DNA of 64,000 bases from Oceaniferula flava (lineage in GTDB: Bacteria > Verrucomicrobiota > Verrucomicrobiia > Verrucomicrobiales > Akkermansiaceae). This document shows, one piece after another, positions 35,745-45,208 of this stretch (position 1 is its first letter; every line of letters begins with the position of its first letter). Under the pieces are notes generated by a model. It was not told the origin of the DNA. It worked only from the letters and a program-made list of their open reading frames with translations, and did no database searches. The DNA lies in the NCBI RefSeq assembly GCF_016811075.1, contig NZ_JAFBGL010000003.1, positions 62,001 to 126,000 of the forward strand. Reading direction: 5' to 3'. Made by a program: the position numbers and the translations under genes.

Positions 35745-36407
35745 ATGCAATCAAATCTTAAAGAGCCGAAAATTGCGATCCACGACGACCTTAGCATTGG
35801 CTACAGGGAGAGTTTGGCATCGACGAGTGGCGAGATCGAGTTGGGTAGTGGAACACACTACTTGTTGGCGCGTAATGGGAGAGGGAAGACTACCTTGTTG
35901 CGCACATTGGCTGGTGTATTGAAGCCGTTAGGCGGTAAATTTTCCTGCGACGGAAGGTGTCAGCTACTTAGTGAAGATTTGACCTTCGATCGCGAGCTTT
36001 CACCCAAGGTGATCTTCAAAAGCATGCTTCCCAAAGCTGGGTGTCGTGAGGCCCTGGAGTTGGCTGACCGGTTGGAATTGGATGTCGATAAATCTTATGG
36101 AAAGCTCTCCACAGGTAATAAGCGCAAGGTGGCGCTGCTTCTTGCCGAGTTCTCTGTGCTGGAGGGGCGTTCGGATATTCTGCTGCTGGATGAGCCTTTT
36201 ACCGGGTTGGACGCATTTGCACGTGAAATTTTTCAAGACCTGTGGGCACGCCGTAGTGACGGTGTGCTTCGCTTAGTGAGCTGTCACCCCGACTTTGATA
36301 GTATGGAGATGAGTAGCTCGATCCTGATTAGCGATGGTCGGATTTCCCATCTTAGTGGGGGTGAAACTCCCAAGTGCTGGGGCGATTTGAAAACTCAACT
36401 GAACTAA
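35745..36407 (+). CDS. ABC transporter ATP-binding protein
   Basis: The 220-residue ATPase has Walker B and D-loop LLLDEPFTGLDAFAR, with the catalytic Glu. The Walker A reads ARNGRGKTTLLR, so the first Gly of GxxGxGKT is Ala. The signature is LSTGNKRK in place of LSGGQ. Both variants occur in some ABC-2 exporters, such as the CcmA and NosF groups. It pairs with the membrane protein immediately downstream. Confidence 0.85.
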   Translation: MQSNLKEPKIAIHDDLSIGYRESLASTSGEIELGSGTHYLLARNGRGKTTLLRTLAGVLKPLGGKFSCDGRCQLLSEDLTFDRELSPKVIFKSMLPKAGCREALELADRLELDVDKSYGKLSTGNKRKVALLLAEFSVLEGRSDILLLDEPFTGLDAFAREIFQDLWARRSDGVLRLVSCHPDFDSMEMSSSILISDGRISHLSGGETPKCWGDLKTQLN

Positions 36408-36409
36408 AA

Positions 36410-37177
36410 ATGCAACTGTATCGATTAACGTTAGCGACTATTTTTCAGCGTAAAGTATGGATTGTCGCACTTTTGAGTGTGCTGCTGTTACCTGTAATCT
36501 TGCCGTATTTGACTCCTTACGAAAGTAATCCGACGCTGGTCCAGCCCGCACGGGCTCAGGCTGCTTGGGTGACATTGTGGGTGGTCGCGGTAGCGTGGGT
36601 CTTTTTCCAGGCGTCACGCTTTGGCGATGATACGGCTCGCTCCGGTATGGGGTCGTATTTTCTCAGCACGGGAATGTCACGTGTTAGCCAGATGCTGCAA
36701 ATTTGGGCTGCATGCATGAGCTATTTAATCCCTCTGGTGGGCGCTGCGTTGGCAGTCTGCTTTGTCGGAGCGATGCCTTCTGGCTCGGAAGAGCGGGGTA
36801 TGTGGATTGTGACCAATTTCCAGTATGCCGCGTTATTTCTGCTAGTAATCGCACCTTTGACGATGTTGGCTATCTCGGTAGGTAGCCGTTTCGGTAGCAC
36901 TATTGGCTATGTGATTCCTCTCTGCCTCAGCGTCTACGGACTGTTTGGGGTCGGTTATTTGGCCATGATGATCAATGTGAGGGAAAATATTTTCTTGGAT
37001 TGGCTCTATGTTCTTTCACCGCACTACCACTTGGCCGACTTAACCCCTCGCTTGGTGTTTAAGCAGGGTAGTATGGTGGGTTCTGAGTTCTTGCAATTGG
37101 TGGCGTATTTCTTGGGCCTCAAACTCGTGCTTTCCATGATCTCGACCGTCTGTTTCCAGACGAAGCCTGCGACATAG
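36410..37177 (+). CDS. ABC-2-like transporter membrane subunit
   Basis: The start at 36410, two bases after the ATPase stop, gives 255 residues and about six membrane helices (first near 18-34, LSVLLLPVILPYL). No specific family is recognised. The coupling with the ATPase shows that they form one transporter. Direction and substrate are unknown. The His/Cys-rich exported protein follows directly, which hints at metal or envelope-component handling. Confidence 0.75.
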   Translation: MQLYRLTLATIFQRKVWIVALLSVLLLPVILPYLTPYESNPTLVQPARAQAAWVTLWVVAVAWVFFQASRFGDDTARSGMGSYFLSTGMSRVSQMLQIWAACMSYLIPLVGAALAVCFVGAMPSGSEERGMWIVTNFQYAALFLLVIAPLTMLAISVGSRFGSTIGYVIPLCLSVYGLFGVGYLAMMINVRENIFLDWLYVLSPHYHLADLTPRLVFKQGSMVGSEFLQLVAYFLGLKLVLSMISTVCFQTKPAT

Positions 37178-37209
37178 GCAGAGTATTTTTTACCCACATT
37201 ATTTTTGAT

Positions 37210-38241
37210 ATGAAAAAATCCATGCAACACCTTACTCTTTCCTGCACGACGCTGTTAGGTTTAACGTTGTGGGGTGGTCTGGCATCTCAGTTTGAAGCCG
37301 AAGACAAGCTGACTTTCGAGCCCAACCCTGGTTGCGTGAAGGGGAGTCCTTATGGGAAAGTGCTTGCTCTCGCAATGCAGGGGCCAATTGATTTTTATTG
37401 GCATCAAGGCCAGACCCACGAACATATCCATATCCTCAATGCGGATGACCACCATGATGATGGTTGCGCGAATTGTGGTCCTGAATGTGAGTCCAAGACG
37501 TCTGGTGACTCTCACGTCGCGCATTCCCATTCGGATCACGATCATAGTCACGGTCATGATCATGACCATGAACAAGCTGATAGTTGTGGCTGTTGTCCTG
37601 AAGAGCCCGCACCGCAGATGGTCACCGCCGAGACTCGTAAGCCTCTGCATACCTTGGCAAAAGAGAGAATCGAGAAAATGGAGGCCGTCGCGCATCGGAA
37701 GACGAATGGCAAGCCGCTTTCTCCTGCGCATCAAAAGTATTTGCAGTCGGTTACCGAAGATAAACTTCGTCTCGCCTATGAATTGGATCCTACGAACTAT
37801 ACGAACTACGGGAACCTTCACTTATTCATCGCGACCACTAATTTTGGCAAAGGTGAAGCTGATGATAGCAAAGCCGTGGCATTAGCTCGGGAGACATTAA
37901 GTTTTTGCCAGCATGAGGAAGTAGATCCCTCTACATGGCTGACCGCCGCGAGCGCTGCCTATAATATTATTTATCATATAGGCCGCTATCATGATCAATT
38001 CTCCGTGGAAGAAGCGAAGGCCAGTTTAGTTGATTTCGATCAATGCATGGAGACTTTCGAGAATCTCTTAATTAAAGCCGTTGAGGAAGGTCGTATAGTC
38101 TCAGAAGCTCGATTTAATGAGCTCAATACTCGAGCCAAATACTTGAAAAAACTGCGCACGGCACAAGGCGTATACATGAAGCGTATGATGTCGACGAAAG
38201 TGGCGGAGCACACCAGCTCTCATCCTCTATCAGTAAAATGA
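37210..38241 (+). CDS. His/Cys-rich exported or membrane-anchored protein
   Basis: The 343-residue protein begins with a hydrophobic segment (LTLSCTTLLGLTLWGG), probably a signal peptide. Residues about 67-130 are very rich in His, Asp and Cys, including CANCGPEC, HSHSDHDHSHGHDHDHE and CGCC, a likely metal-binding loop. The C-terminal two thirds are helical with TPR-like spacing (LRLAYELDPTNYTNYGNLHL). The stop codon overlaps the ATG of the PilT-like gene. No known family is recognised. Confidence 0.65.
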   Translation: MKKSMQHLTLSCTTLLGLTLWGGLASQFEAEDKLTFEPNPGCVKGSPYGKVLALAMQGPIDFYWHQGQTHEHIHILNADDHHDDGCANCGPECESKTSGDSHVAHSHSDHDHSHGHDHDHEQADSCGCCPEEPAPQMVTAETRKPLHTLAKERIEKMEAVAHRKTNGKPLSPAHQKYLQSVTEDKLRLAYELDPTNYTNYGNLHLFIATTNFGKGEADDSKAVALARETLSFCQHEEVDPSTWLTAASAAYNIIYHIGRYHDQFSVEEAKASLVDFDQCMETFENLLIKAVEEGRIVSEARFNELNTRAKYLKKLRTAQGVYMKRMMSTKVAEHTSSHPLSVK

Positions 38242-39713
38242 TTAGCCCCCAGTCAAATAATCCGGCTCCTAGGCCGATCCAACAGATGCCTCCGCAGCCG
38301 ATCAGGCCGCAGCTGGTTGATGATGGTATGCCTCAGATGGCACCTCCACCGATGGCGCCAACTCAGCCTACGCCGGGTCAGCAGCCTCAATCATTGCCGC
38401 CTCAGCATAGCCAGGCAGCTCAGACATTTTCCCATAACCCTCTGCCTCCGACTCAACCAGTGACCGTACAAGCTGCGGATGCCACAGCTACAGCCCCTAC
38501 CTCGTTCCGCCAGGGGATGACAGGTGCAGGTTTGTTAGGAGTTATTTTTCAAGTCTGTGATTCCATGGGGGTATCAGACATCCAAATCCGCTCGGAGCTG
38601 CCGGTCTACATCGAAACTCACAAAGGGATGGAATGCTTGGCCCACCTCGGCGTCTTGAGTTCCGACGATGTTTACAAAATTTATCGCGAACTGCTCAACA
38701 ACCGCGAGTCCGCCAGTCATGGATTTGGCGAAACTGAACCCGCCGCTGATCGCGCGGAGCGCAAAATTGAAGAGGCCTTGGGGTCATTCAAGGAAACCCG
38801 CGTGGACGACTTTTCATGCAACGGTATTTTTGTTGTTGCGACAGGTAAGACTTCCGGGCGTCTTCGGATTCAAGTTCACCTCAGTGCCAATGGACTTGGT
38901 GTGACTTGCCGTATTTTGAACGACAGTATTCCTGAGTTAAGCTCCTTGGGTATCGATCAAGATACCGCCGAAATGTTGCGGCTTGCTGTGCAGCGTCGTG
39001 CTGGACTCTGTTTGGTCACCGGGCCCACAGGTTCCGGAAAATCGACCACCTTGGCTGCCATTATCGATTGGCTGCGCCGAAACCATCCTAAACATATCGT
39101 GACGGTCGAAGATCCTGTGGAATATCAGTATCCGAAGGATATGGATGATCCTCACGTGCCCGGGCAGAAGATCATGGCTCCTAGTATCGTCACTCAGCAG
39201 GAAGTAGGTCGAGACCTGGCATCCTATCGACAGGGGCTTAAGGATGTTCTGCGGAAAGCGCCTCACGTCATTCTACTCGGGGAAATTCGCGATCGTGAAG
39301 CGATGGAAACCTGCATGGAGGCAGCCCAGACCGGCCACTTGGTGCTTTCCACCCTGCACACTACAGGAGCGGTTAAAACCATGGGGCGTATTTTGGAAAT
39401 GTATCCCCGCGAGAATCACCCGGCAGTCCTGAATCGCTTGAGTGAGATTTTAATTTTCATTCACTCTCAAGGTCTCCTTAGCGGGATCAATGGGCGAGTG
39501 CTGACCTACGAATTTTTACAGAATAACGAAGACGCCGTTTCCAGCGCCATTGGCAGTTACGATCGGGGTGCTCGCGCCCTGGAGGATGTGATTAAACGCG
39601 CCGGAAACATTGCCTGGGATGAGAAACTCACCAGTCTTTATGAGGAGGGTAAAATCTCCAAAGAAACATTTGAGAACGCCAGAATGCACCGAGAGGACGT
39701 CAACTACGTCTGA
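38238..39713 (+). CDS. PilT-like secretion/retraction ATPase
   Basis: The 491-residue protein has a Pro/Gln-rich N-terminal region (about 1-95) not found in ordinary PilT. A PilT/GspE ATPase domain follows: Walker A GPTGSGKSTTLAA, the Asp box VEDPVEYQYP, Walker B ILLGEIRDREAMET and the His box STLHTTGAVKTMG. PilT-type ATPases depolymerise pili. Starting inside the previous gene's stop codon, it is translationally coupled to the His-rich protein. Confidence 0.88.
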   Translation: MISPQSNNPAPRPIQQMPPQPIRPQLVDDGMPQMAPPPMAPTQPTPGQQPQSLPPQHSQAAQTFSHNPLPPTQPVTVQAADATATAPTSFRQGMTGAGLLGVIFQVCDSMGVSDIQIRSELPVYIETHKGMECLAHLGVLSSDDVYKIYRELLNNRESASHGFGETEPAADRAERKIEEALGSFKETRVDDFSCNGIFVVATGKTSGRLRIQVHLSANGLGVTCRILNDSIPELSSLGIDQDTAEMLRLAVQRRAGLCLVTGPTGSGKSTTLAAIIDWLRRNHPKHIVTVEDPVEYQYPKDMDDPHVPGQKIMAPSIVTQQEVGRDLASYRQGLKDVLRKAPHVILLGEIRDREAMETCMEAAQTGHLVLSTLHTTGAVKTMGRILEMYPRENHPAVLNRLSEILIFIHSQGLLSGINGRVLTYEFLQNNEDAVSSAIGSYDRGARALEDVIKRAGNIAWDEKLTSLYEEGKISKETFENARMHREDVNYV

Positions 39714-39780
39714 TCAGCGCACGATGGTGTCTTAACACACCGTGGTCTTTAACCACAACAACACAACAAAACAAAAAACA

Positions 39781-40248
39781 ATGAAACTGACAAAAACTGC
39801 TAACACCAAGCTTAAGCCTGGAATGACCCTGATCGAAATCACTGTTGTGATTCTCGTTCTCCTCACCCTGATCTCCGTGCTCTTCATCGGCGCGAACATC
39901 TACAAGAAAGGTGCCGACCGCGCTGCTTGTATCCTCAATATTCGTAACGTTCACCAAGCTGTGCGTGCTAACCAGAACCTCAAAGGTATCAACACTGGCA
40001 CCACATTGACCATGTCTGATGAAATCTATAGCGTTTCTGGTACTGAGCGTTACCTTTCTGAGCCTACATGCCCAACTGCTGGTGGTGCATACACTCCTGA
40101 GACAACTTATCCAGAAGTCGGCACAGCTGCTGTGCGTTGTGCTGAATTCGGTGCTGTCACCGAAGAGGAGCAAACTGCTATTGACGCCGGATCTCAAGAT
40201 GCAAGAGACTTAACCGATCACGTGCCTGAAAACACAAACGGTTGGTAA
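39781..40248 (+). CDS. Major type IV pilin-like protein
   Basis: The 155-residue protein has the prepilin peptidase site KLKPG-MTLIEITVVILVLL, with Gly-1 and Glu+5. The processed N-terminal helix is about 20 residues. The rest is Thr-rich with Cys pairs that could form the pilin disulfide loop. The gene stands alone with a strong hairpin after it, and its leader is A-rich. Both fit a highly expressed major subunit. Confidence 0.86.
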   Translation: MKLTKTANTKLKPGMTLIEITVVILVLLTLISVLFIGANIYKKGADRAACILNIRNVHQAVRANQNLKGINTGTTLTMSDEIYSVSGTERYLSEPTCPTAGGAYTPETTYPEVGTAAVRCAEFGAVTEEEQTAIDAGSQDARDLTDHVPENTNGW

Positions 40249-40277
40249 TCACTAATTAGTTTTTAACTAAAGATCAA

Positions 40278-40313
40278 CCTGTCGCCGGCCTTGTTCGAAG
40301 GTCGGCGACAGAA
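40278..40313 (+). terminator. Hairpin after the major pilin gene
   Basis: CTGTCGCCGGCCTT pairs with AAGGTCGGCGACAG around GTTCG, with one G-T pair. It lies between the pilin and the next gene of the same operon and lacks a strong T-tract, so it probably gives partial termination or protects the pilin mRNA end. Confidence 0.7.
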
Positions 40314-40453
40314 ATCCTCCTCAGGAGAAAATTTAAGGCCAGATAATATCAGGCCTCTAAAATGTCAGTATCGTTAAACGTAACTGTCGTTTGAGATTAC
40401 GGTATGGAAAACCTACGGGTGTAACATCCCTTTCTTTCCCACCCTTACCCGAG

Positions 40454-42235
40454 ATGCCAGAAGAAAAACATCCTTCAGAACTCAACCCACTGCAGCTGTA
40501 TGGGCGTGCCGTGAAGTTGGCGACCAGCACCACACGTTTGAAAAATGGCGATTGGTACAACGACGCTCTGGATCTGGACGTGCAAGTGCACTGTTACATG
40601 AAAGACGAAGGAGGCGTGGATAACTTCCTCCACGTTAAGTCTCGTAATTACTACGAAAAAATCGAGAGCTTAAACTCTCATCAGTTAGAACAATACGAGG
40701 AACTCGAAAAATTTGTTCAAACCACACTTTCCCACGAAGCAGCTAAAGGAGCAAAGTCTCTTGGCATAGTCTTCTATCTGGCCGATGAATTGTCCATCGC
40801 CAGTCTTGGTCCAGAGCACCAAAACCCAGGTGAACTGCAGGACTTGAATTCTAAAATGGTCGAGTCACCCAAGGAGGTTCTCGAGGATAAAACCGTTTCC
40901 ACTGAGTTTCACGCATGGCGGTTATTCCCGTATCCTGGCGCAGCTGCAGGTAATGAATTCGCAACCGCCGTCGCTGTTTCTAGAAAACGAGAAGACACAT
41001 TAAGCGCTCTGCGTGATATCGGAGAGTCTCTTAATCTACCGATCCGCACCGCTGCCCTCAGCGCTCCACTTTGTGCTATCCATGCTCTTCCTTGGTTCTC
41101 CAATGCCGACCCTAAGGGGACAGTTTCAGTATTCAACTATCAAAAATTCACCCTCCTAGCTTTTTTCAACGAGCATTTTGACTTGATGCTGTTCCGCTAC
41201 ATGCCGCATCCGAATGGTGCCACTGTACCAGCAAATATAGGGCCCGCAGTATTAGCTACAGCCACAGCTTTTGAGTTAGAAAACCCAAAAATTCAAATCC
41301 TTCCCTTAAGCGGGGCTGATGTTGATCCAGCCATTATTAGTCTGCAGAGCTCAATGATGGGATCAGAGATTGTTTTGATCGATCTTACCCAAGTTGTTCG
41401 ATCGAGACAACTACCTGATTACTTGCCGGTTGAGATTTTAGCCACGACGCAAGAATTGGATGAAGAATTAAGTCCGTTGGCTGCAAACGAAACATTTAGA
41501 TCATGTATTGAGGAGGGCTGGCACACACAGGATTTCTTGATGCCAAGACCTGAAGAGCTGGAGCTCAGTCCCAGTGAGGCAGATATGAAGCTGTTGAAGC
41601 TGGGCCGTAGGCTGAGAACTGTGGCCGCGATGATCCTTGGTGGAGTGGTGCTCTATACCGGCTTCAACATTTGGACTAAAATCCGCAGTGATGCTTGGAT
41701 GTATAAAACCAAAAATACAGCGGCAACCACTGCAGCTCTGGGTCAACAGCTGAAGCAGTATAATCACTGGGAGAATTTACTTAAAGATCGTTCTAAAGGA
41801 TGGGTGAGTATGGAGTTGATTTCTCGAATCGCGCCTGCTGATGGCTCCGTTGCTTTGAGTGGTGTCATCCATCAGGTAAACCTGAAACCTGAACCAGGCG
41901 CGGCTCAATATGGATTTCAGAAGTCTTGGACGATTGATGGCTATATGAATGCCAAAGGCATGGAACATCTCTCAAATATTGGCACACGTGAAGGAGTCAA
42001 ACAGCTCTTTACCGAAGTTGCTGAATTCACTGGTAACGAGGCTTACCTACCCGATGCAGGAAAACGCGATGTTACAGTAACGTTCAAGCGATTGAATAAC
42101 CCCAAGTTCCACCCTGCAAACCCTACAAAACCCGAACAGCGTTACCCGCACGCTTTTAAGATGACTATCACACAGAGCTTCGGCAGTGACGATAATATGT
42201 CAGTAGCCGATGTCGTGACCTCCGATCAAAAGTAA
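40454..42235 (+). CDS. PilM/PilN-like fusion (GspL-like) assembly protein
   Basis: The start at 40454 (MPEEKHPSELNPLQL) gives 593 residues. The first about 390 residues look like a degenerate actin-like PilM/GspL cytoplasmic domain. One membrane helix (around TVAAMILGGVVLYTGFNIW) and a periplasmic PilN-like domain follow. Order and topology correspond to pilM and pilN joined in one chain. The ATG of the next gene overlaps its stop (TAATG). Sequence similarity to known PilM is weak, so the call rests on topology and position. Confidence 0.6.
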   Translation: MPEEKHPSELNPLQLYGRAVKLATSTTRLKNGDWYNDALDLDVQVHCYMKDEGGVDNFLHVKSRNYYEKIESLNSHQLEQYEELEKFVQTTLSHEAAKGAKSLGIVFYLADELSIASLGPEHQNPGELQDLNSKMVESPKEVLEDKTVSTEFHAWRLFPYPGAAAGNEFATAVAVSRKREDTLSALRDIGESLNLPIRTAALSAPLCAIHALPWFSNADPKGTVSVFNYQKFTLLAFFNEHFDLMLFRYMPHPNGATVPANIGPAVLATATAFELENPKIQILPLSGADVDPAIISLQSSMMGSEIVLIDLTQVVRSRQLPDYLPVEILATTQELDEELSPLAANETFRSCIEEGWHTQDFLMPRPEELELSPSEADMKLLKLGRRLRTVAAMILGGVVLYTGFNIWTKIRSDAWMYKTKNTAATTAALGQQLKQYNHWENLLKDRSKGWVSMELISRIAPADGSVALSGVIHQVNLKPEPGAAQYGFQKSWTIDGYMNAKGMEHLSNIGTREGVKQLFTEVAEFTGNEAYLPDAGKRDVTVTFKRLNNPKFHPANPTKPEQRYPHAFKMTITQSFGSDDNMSVADVVTSDQK

Positions 42236-42774
42236 TGAGTTCCTACTATAAAAATCCAGTTGCCGTATTTGGCTTGATGCTTCCGCTGCTAGGCTTTGCT
42301 GTCTTGGCAGCTGGTGCATTTTACGGTTCATCGACTATCAACAAGAAATTCAAGAAAAAGAAGCGAGTTTACGATCGAGCTCAGGTTGCCGAGAGGGCAA
42401 TGCTTCAGCTACAAGCCAAGGTAGGGCAAAATGGCCCAGCCTTAAAACGCTGGGAAGAACTCATGTCGACAGAAACTCGCAGCACATTTGTTGACCATTG
42501 GAAAGAAGCCGAAGGCAAGCTTAAGGGGACCGAATTCACAAGGGCCCAGCACAACTGGATCAACTATAGCGAAGGTCTTGGTAAAGGAGTGGCTCAGCCA
42601 GCTAGCCAGGTAGAAATGAATTTCGCAGCCACTTACCGGGCAATGCAAATAGCACTACTCGAAATTGAATCCGAATTGCCTCAATTACAACTCGACTCTC
42701 TCACGATGAGCCCTGGAGCGACAGGGGGGAAACTGAACTTCAAAACTACTTTCACCGTATGGACACAAAAGTAA
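42235..42774 (+). CDS. PilO/GspM-like inner membrane protein
   Basis: The 179-residue protein has one N-terminal membrane helix (LMLPLLGFAVLAAGAFYG), a coiled-coil stretch with many Lys/Arg, and a periplasmic domain. PilO and GspM have this shape. It overlaps both the previous and the following gene. The family call is from position and shape only. Confidence 0.55.
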   Translation: MSSYYKNPVAVFGLMLPLLGFAVLAAGAFYGSSTINKKFKKKKRVYDRAQVAERAMLQLQAKVGQNGPALKRWEELMSTETRSTFVDHWKEAEGKLKGTEFTRAQHNWINYSEGLGKGVAQPASQVEMNFAATYRAMQIALLEIESELPQLQLDSLTMSPGATGGKLNFKTTFTVWTQK

Positions 42775-43343
42775 TCATCGCCGCCGTTATCATTGGATCC
42801 AGTGCGATGCAGGCTTCTGCGAATGCGACAGGAGAAACTAAGTCTGAAGAAAAGAGCCAGTTTAATGCTGTTGACGCTAAATTCATGGATCGCGAGGCTC
42901 GGACTAAATGGTTGGCCAAGATGCGTGTGTCTTTGCCCATGGCCAGCCGTGCTTTTGGACCCTTTGGCTATAGTCAGACACCCGGTGCTATTGTCAAGCG
43001 AGTGCAATCCGCACCTAAGCGATCAGACGCTTTTGCGAATGCTATTAAAGCGATCAAAGTGACAGCTGTCATGCCAGGGCAAGACAAGTTCGTTATTGGT
43101 TCTCAGGAGTTTCGAGAAGGGGAGTTACTTCCAGTGATCTTCCAAGGTAAGACGCTAAATGTGAATATTGTCTCCGTTAGAATGGATTACATTCTATTCA
43201 AGGATATGTCCTCTGGAGAGCACGCGAAGCTCCAAATGAATCAACTCCCATCGGGAATGACCAAAGCGAGTGAAATGACGACTGTTCCGGGCATCACTCC
43301 CGTGAACCGCGGCAAGCGCGAACCCTTGGTGATATCTCAATAA
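42759..43343 (+). CDS. PilP/GspC-like periplasmic protein
   Basis: The 194-residue protein has a signal peptide (MDTKVIIAAVIIGSSAMQASA). A domain at residues 100-150 contains KFVIGSQEFREGELLPV, matching the homology-region pattern of PilP/GspC-like proteins that bind the secretin. It lies immediately upstream of the secretin gene, as pilP does before pilQ. Confidence 0.6.
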   Translation: MDTKVIIAAVIIGSSAMQASANATGETKSEEKSQFNAVDAKFMDREARTKWLAKMRVSLPMASRAFGPFGYSQTPGAIVKRVQSAPKRSDAFANAIKAIKVTAVMPGQDKFVIGSQEFREGELLPVIFQGKTLNVNIVSVRMDYILFKDMSSGEHAKLQMNQLPSGMTKASEMTTVPGITPVNRGKREPLVISQ

Positions 43344-43382
43344 ATTTCCTCCGCAAACTACGAACCCACACCCTTACACACT

Positions 43383-45188
43383 ATGAAATTGACCACAGCC
43401 TTAATGTTAGGAGGAATGATTTTTTCTTCCACCGCCATGGCCCAAGATGCACCGGGCTCTAACGTGCGAGTCTCCAAACCTGCATTCACTCCCGGGGGCT
43501 TCGGCGCTGACGGACCAGCCGACTTACCTGGGAATAAGGGGCCTGCTAATCCAAATGATGCCCCAGACGATGCCGGGCCAGGACGCCCCGCAGCCCCTGT
43601 GTCTCCTGACGCTCCCGGAGATGCCCCAACAGAAAATTTACCTGGCGAAGCTCCAGTTGATCCCGATGCGCCGGCAAATCCGGATGTCCCAGTTAATGCC
43701 GATCAAGCCCCTGCTCAGGAAGCCCAATCGATTGAAACTGAAAATGGTGGCTTCCTAATCAAAGAGGCTAACATTAACGATATCTTCCAGCTTTTGGCTC
43801 GACGCGCTGGGAAGCAGTATTTCCATAACAATGCTTTAAATACCGATACCTACAAGGTTACCGGTCACCTCAATGGTGACGGCGGTGCGCTGAAACAAAT
43901 GGAAGAATTGGCCTTCATGTATGGTCTTCGGATGTATGTGAAAGGGAATACGGTTTACGCAATGATGAGTGATCAGTTAGAGCGCCTTCCAGCAAAACAA
44001 TGGACGTACAGCCTAAAGTATCTTCGCCCAACTGATATTGAACAGATCAAAGCATTGATTCAGCCGCTTCTCACCGCAGGACGTGGTGTTGTCAATTATG
44101 AGCCGAAGACAAACACGATTGTTGTGATCGATACGCTGCATCACGTGGAAATGGTTGAAGAGCTTCTTAATAAGGTTGATCGGCCTAAAGGGCAGATTGT
44201 CATCGAAGTCAAAATCCTTCGTGTAAACAGCACCGCTGGTCATAAGTCGGGTGTTGATTGGAGCTCCTCATTAGGCTCAGATGGCGTGTCAGTGGATGTG
44301 ATCCGTAGTCTGAATAGCGTCTTCGGATTTGGCACCGAGTTTACTGGAAGCGCGATTTCAGGTGGTGCAGCAGCAGGATCCACCGAAACCGTCGCTGCTG
44401 ATACTAGTAATATTATTCTGACTCCATTCCAGCTCAGCGGTGTGCTGCGTGCCCTTAATGAAGGAAGTTTGGTCACGCAAAAATCCAACCCAGTGGTCAT
44501 CACCGAAGACAATGAAAAGGCAATTATTTCACTCATTGATCGTGTGCCGATTATTACGTCTACGGTGAATAACACTGGTGACGGAGCAAGTGTTACGACG
44601 GATGAGGTGCGTTATAAAATCGATGAAAGTGACTCCACAGATCCCGATAAAACACGTGAGATTGGTGTGACGATTTCGATTACCCCAAGTGTCCTTCCTG
44701 ATGGAACGATCCGTATGAACATGCGCCCGCGCAATGCTCAGATTGTCGAAGAAATTACAGGGCCTTCCGGTAATACTTATCCTCGCGTCAGTGAGGCGAC
44801 CATTGAGAGTATCGCCAGAATTCCCAACGGCAACTCACTGATCGTCGGTGGTTTCTATGGTGAGAGTAAAGGTAACGATAAGAACAAGGTGCCGCTGCTC
44901 GGAGATATCCCAGTGCTGAACTTCTTCTTTAAATCGAAGCAAACGAGTCGTGAACAATCAAGTTTGGTGTTTGTGGTTACCCCGACATCTTATGACCCTG
45001 CTTGTGTGACAAGTAACAATCGCACAACTGACAGGCTGCGTCACAGCACCGCGGTTCCTAGTGATCATCAATCCATCAATCCGAAAAATCCAGGTGCTGC
45101 GCATGATCCAAACCTTCGTCGCACTATTAATGGTGCGCGCTCATTAACCACTCCAGATGATTATCCGCAAGGATACCCTCAACGCTAA
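43383..45188 (+). CDS. Secretin (GspD/PilQ-type outer membrane channel)
   Basis: The 601-residue protein has a signal peptide ending AMA-QDA. A long Pro/Asp/Ala-rich linker (about residues 25-115) precedes the N0/N1-type domains, including YSLKYLRPTDIEQIKALIQP, and then the beta-barrel secretin domain. The C-terminal signature is present as RIPNGNSLIVGGFYGESK and VPLLGDIPVLNFFFKSK. A further tail of about 60 residues follows. It would form the outer-membrane gate of this machine. Confidence 0.92.
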   Translation: MKLTTALMLGGMIFSSTAMAQDAPGSNVRVSKPAFTPGGFGADGPADLPGNKGPANPNDAPDDAGPGRPAAPVSPDAPGDAPTENLPGEAPVDPDAPANPDVPVNADQAPAQEAQSIETENGGFLIKEANINDIFQLLARRAGKQYFHNNALNTDTYKVTGHLNGDGGALKQMEELAFMYGLRMYVKGNTVYAMMSDQLERLPAKQWTYSLKYLRPTDIEQIKALIQPLLTAGRGVVNYEPKTNTIVVIDTLHHVEMVEELLNKVDRPKGQIVIEVKILRVNSTAGHKSGVDWSSSLGSDGVSVDVIRSLNSVFGFGTEFTGSAISGGAAAGSTETVAADTSNIILTPFQLSGVLRALNEGSLVTQKSNPVVITEDNEKAIISLIDRVPIITSTVNNTGDGASVTTDEVRYKIDESDSTDPDKTREIGVTISITPSVLPDGTIRMNMRPRNAQIVEEITGPSGNTYPRVSEATIESIARIPNGNSLIVGGFYGESKGNDKNKVPLLGDIPVLNFFFKSKQTSREQSSLVFVVTPTSYDPACVTSNNRTTDRLRHSTAVPSDHQSINPKNPGAAHDPNLRRTINGARSLTTPDDYPQGYPQR

Positions 45189-45208
45189 CAGACTGTTACC
45201 CCTCAATC

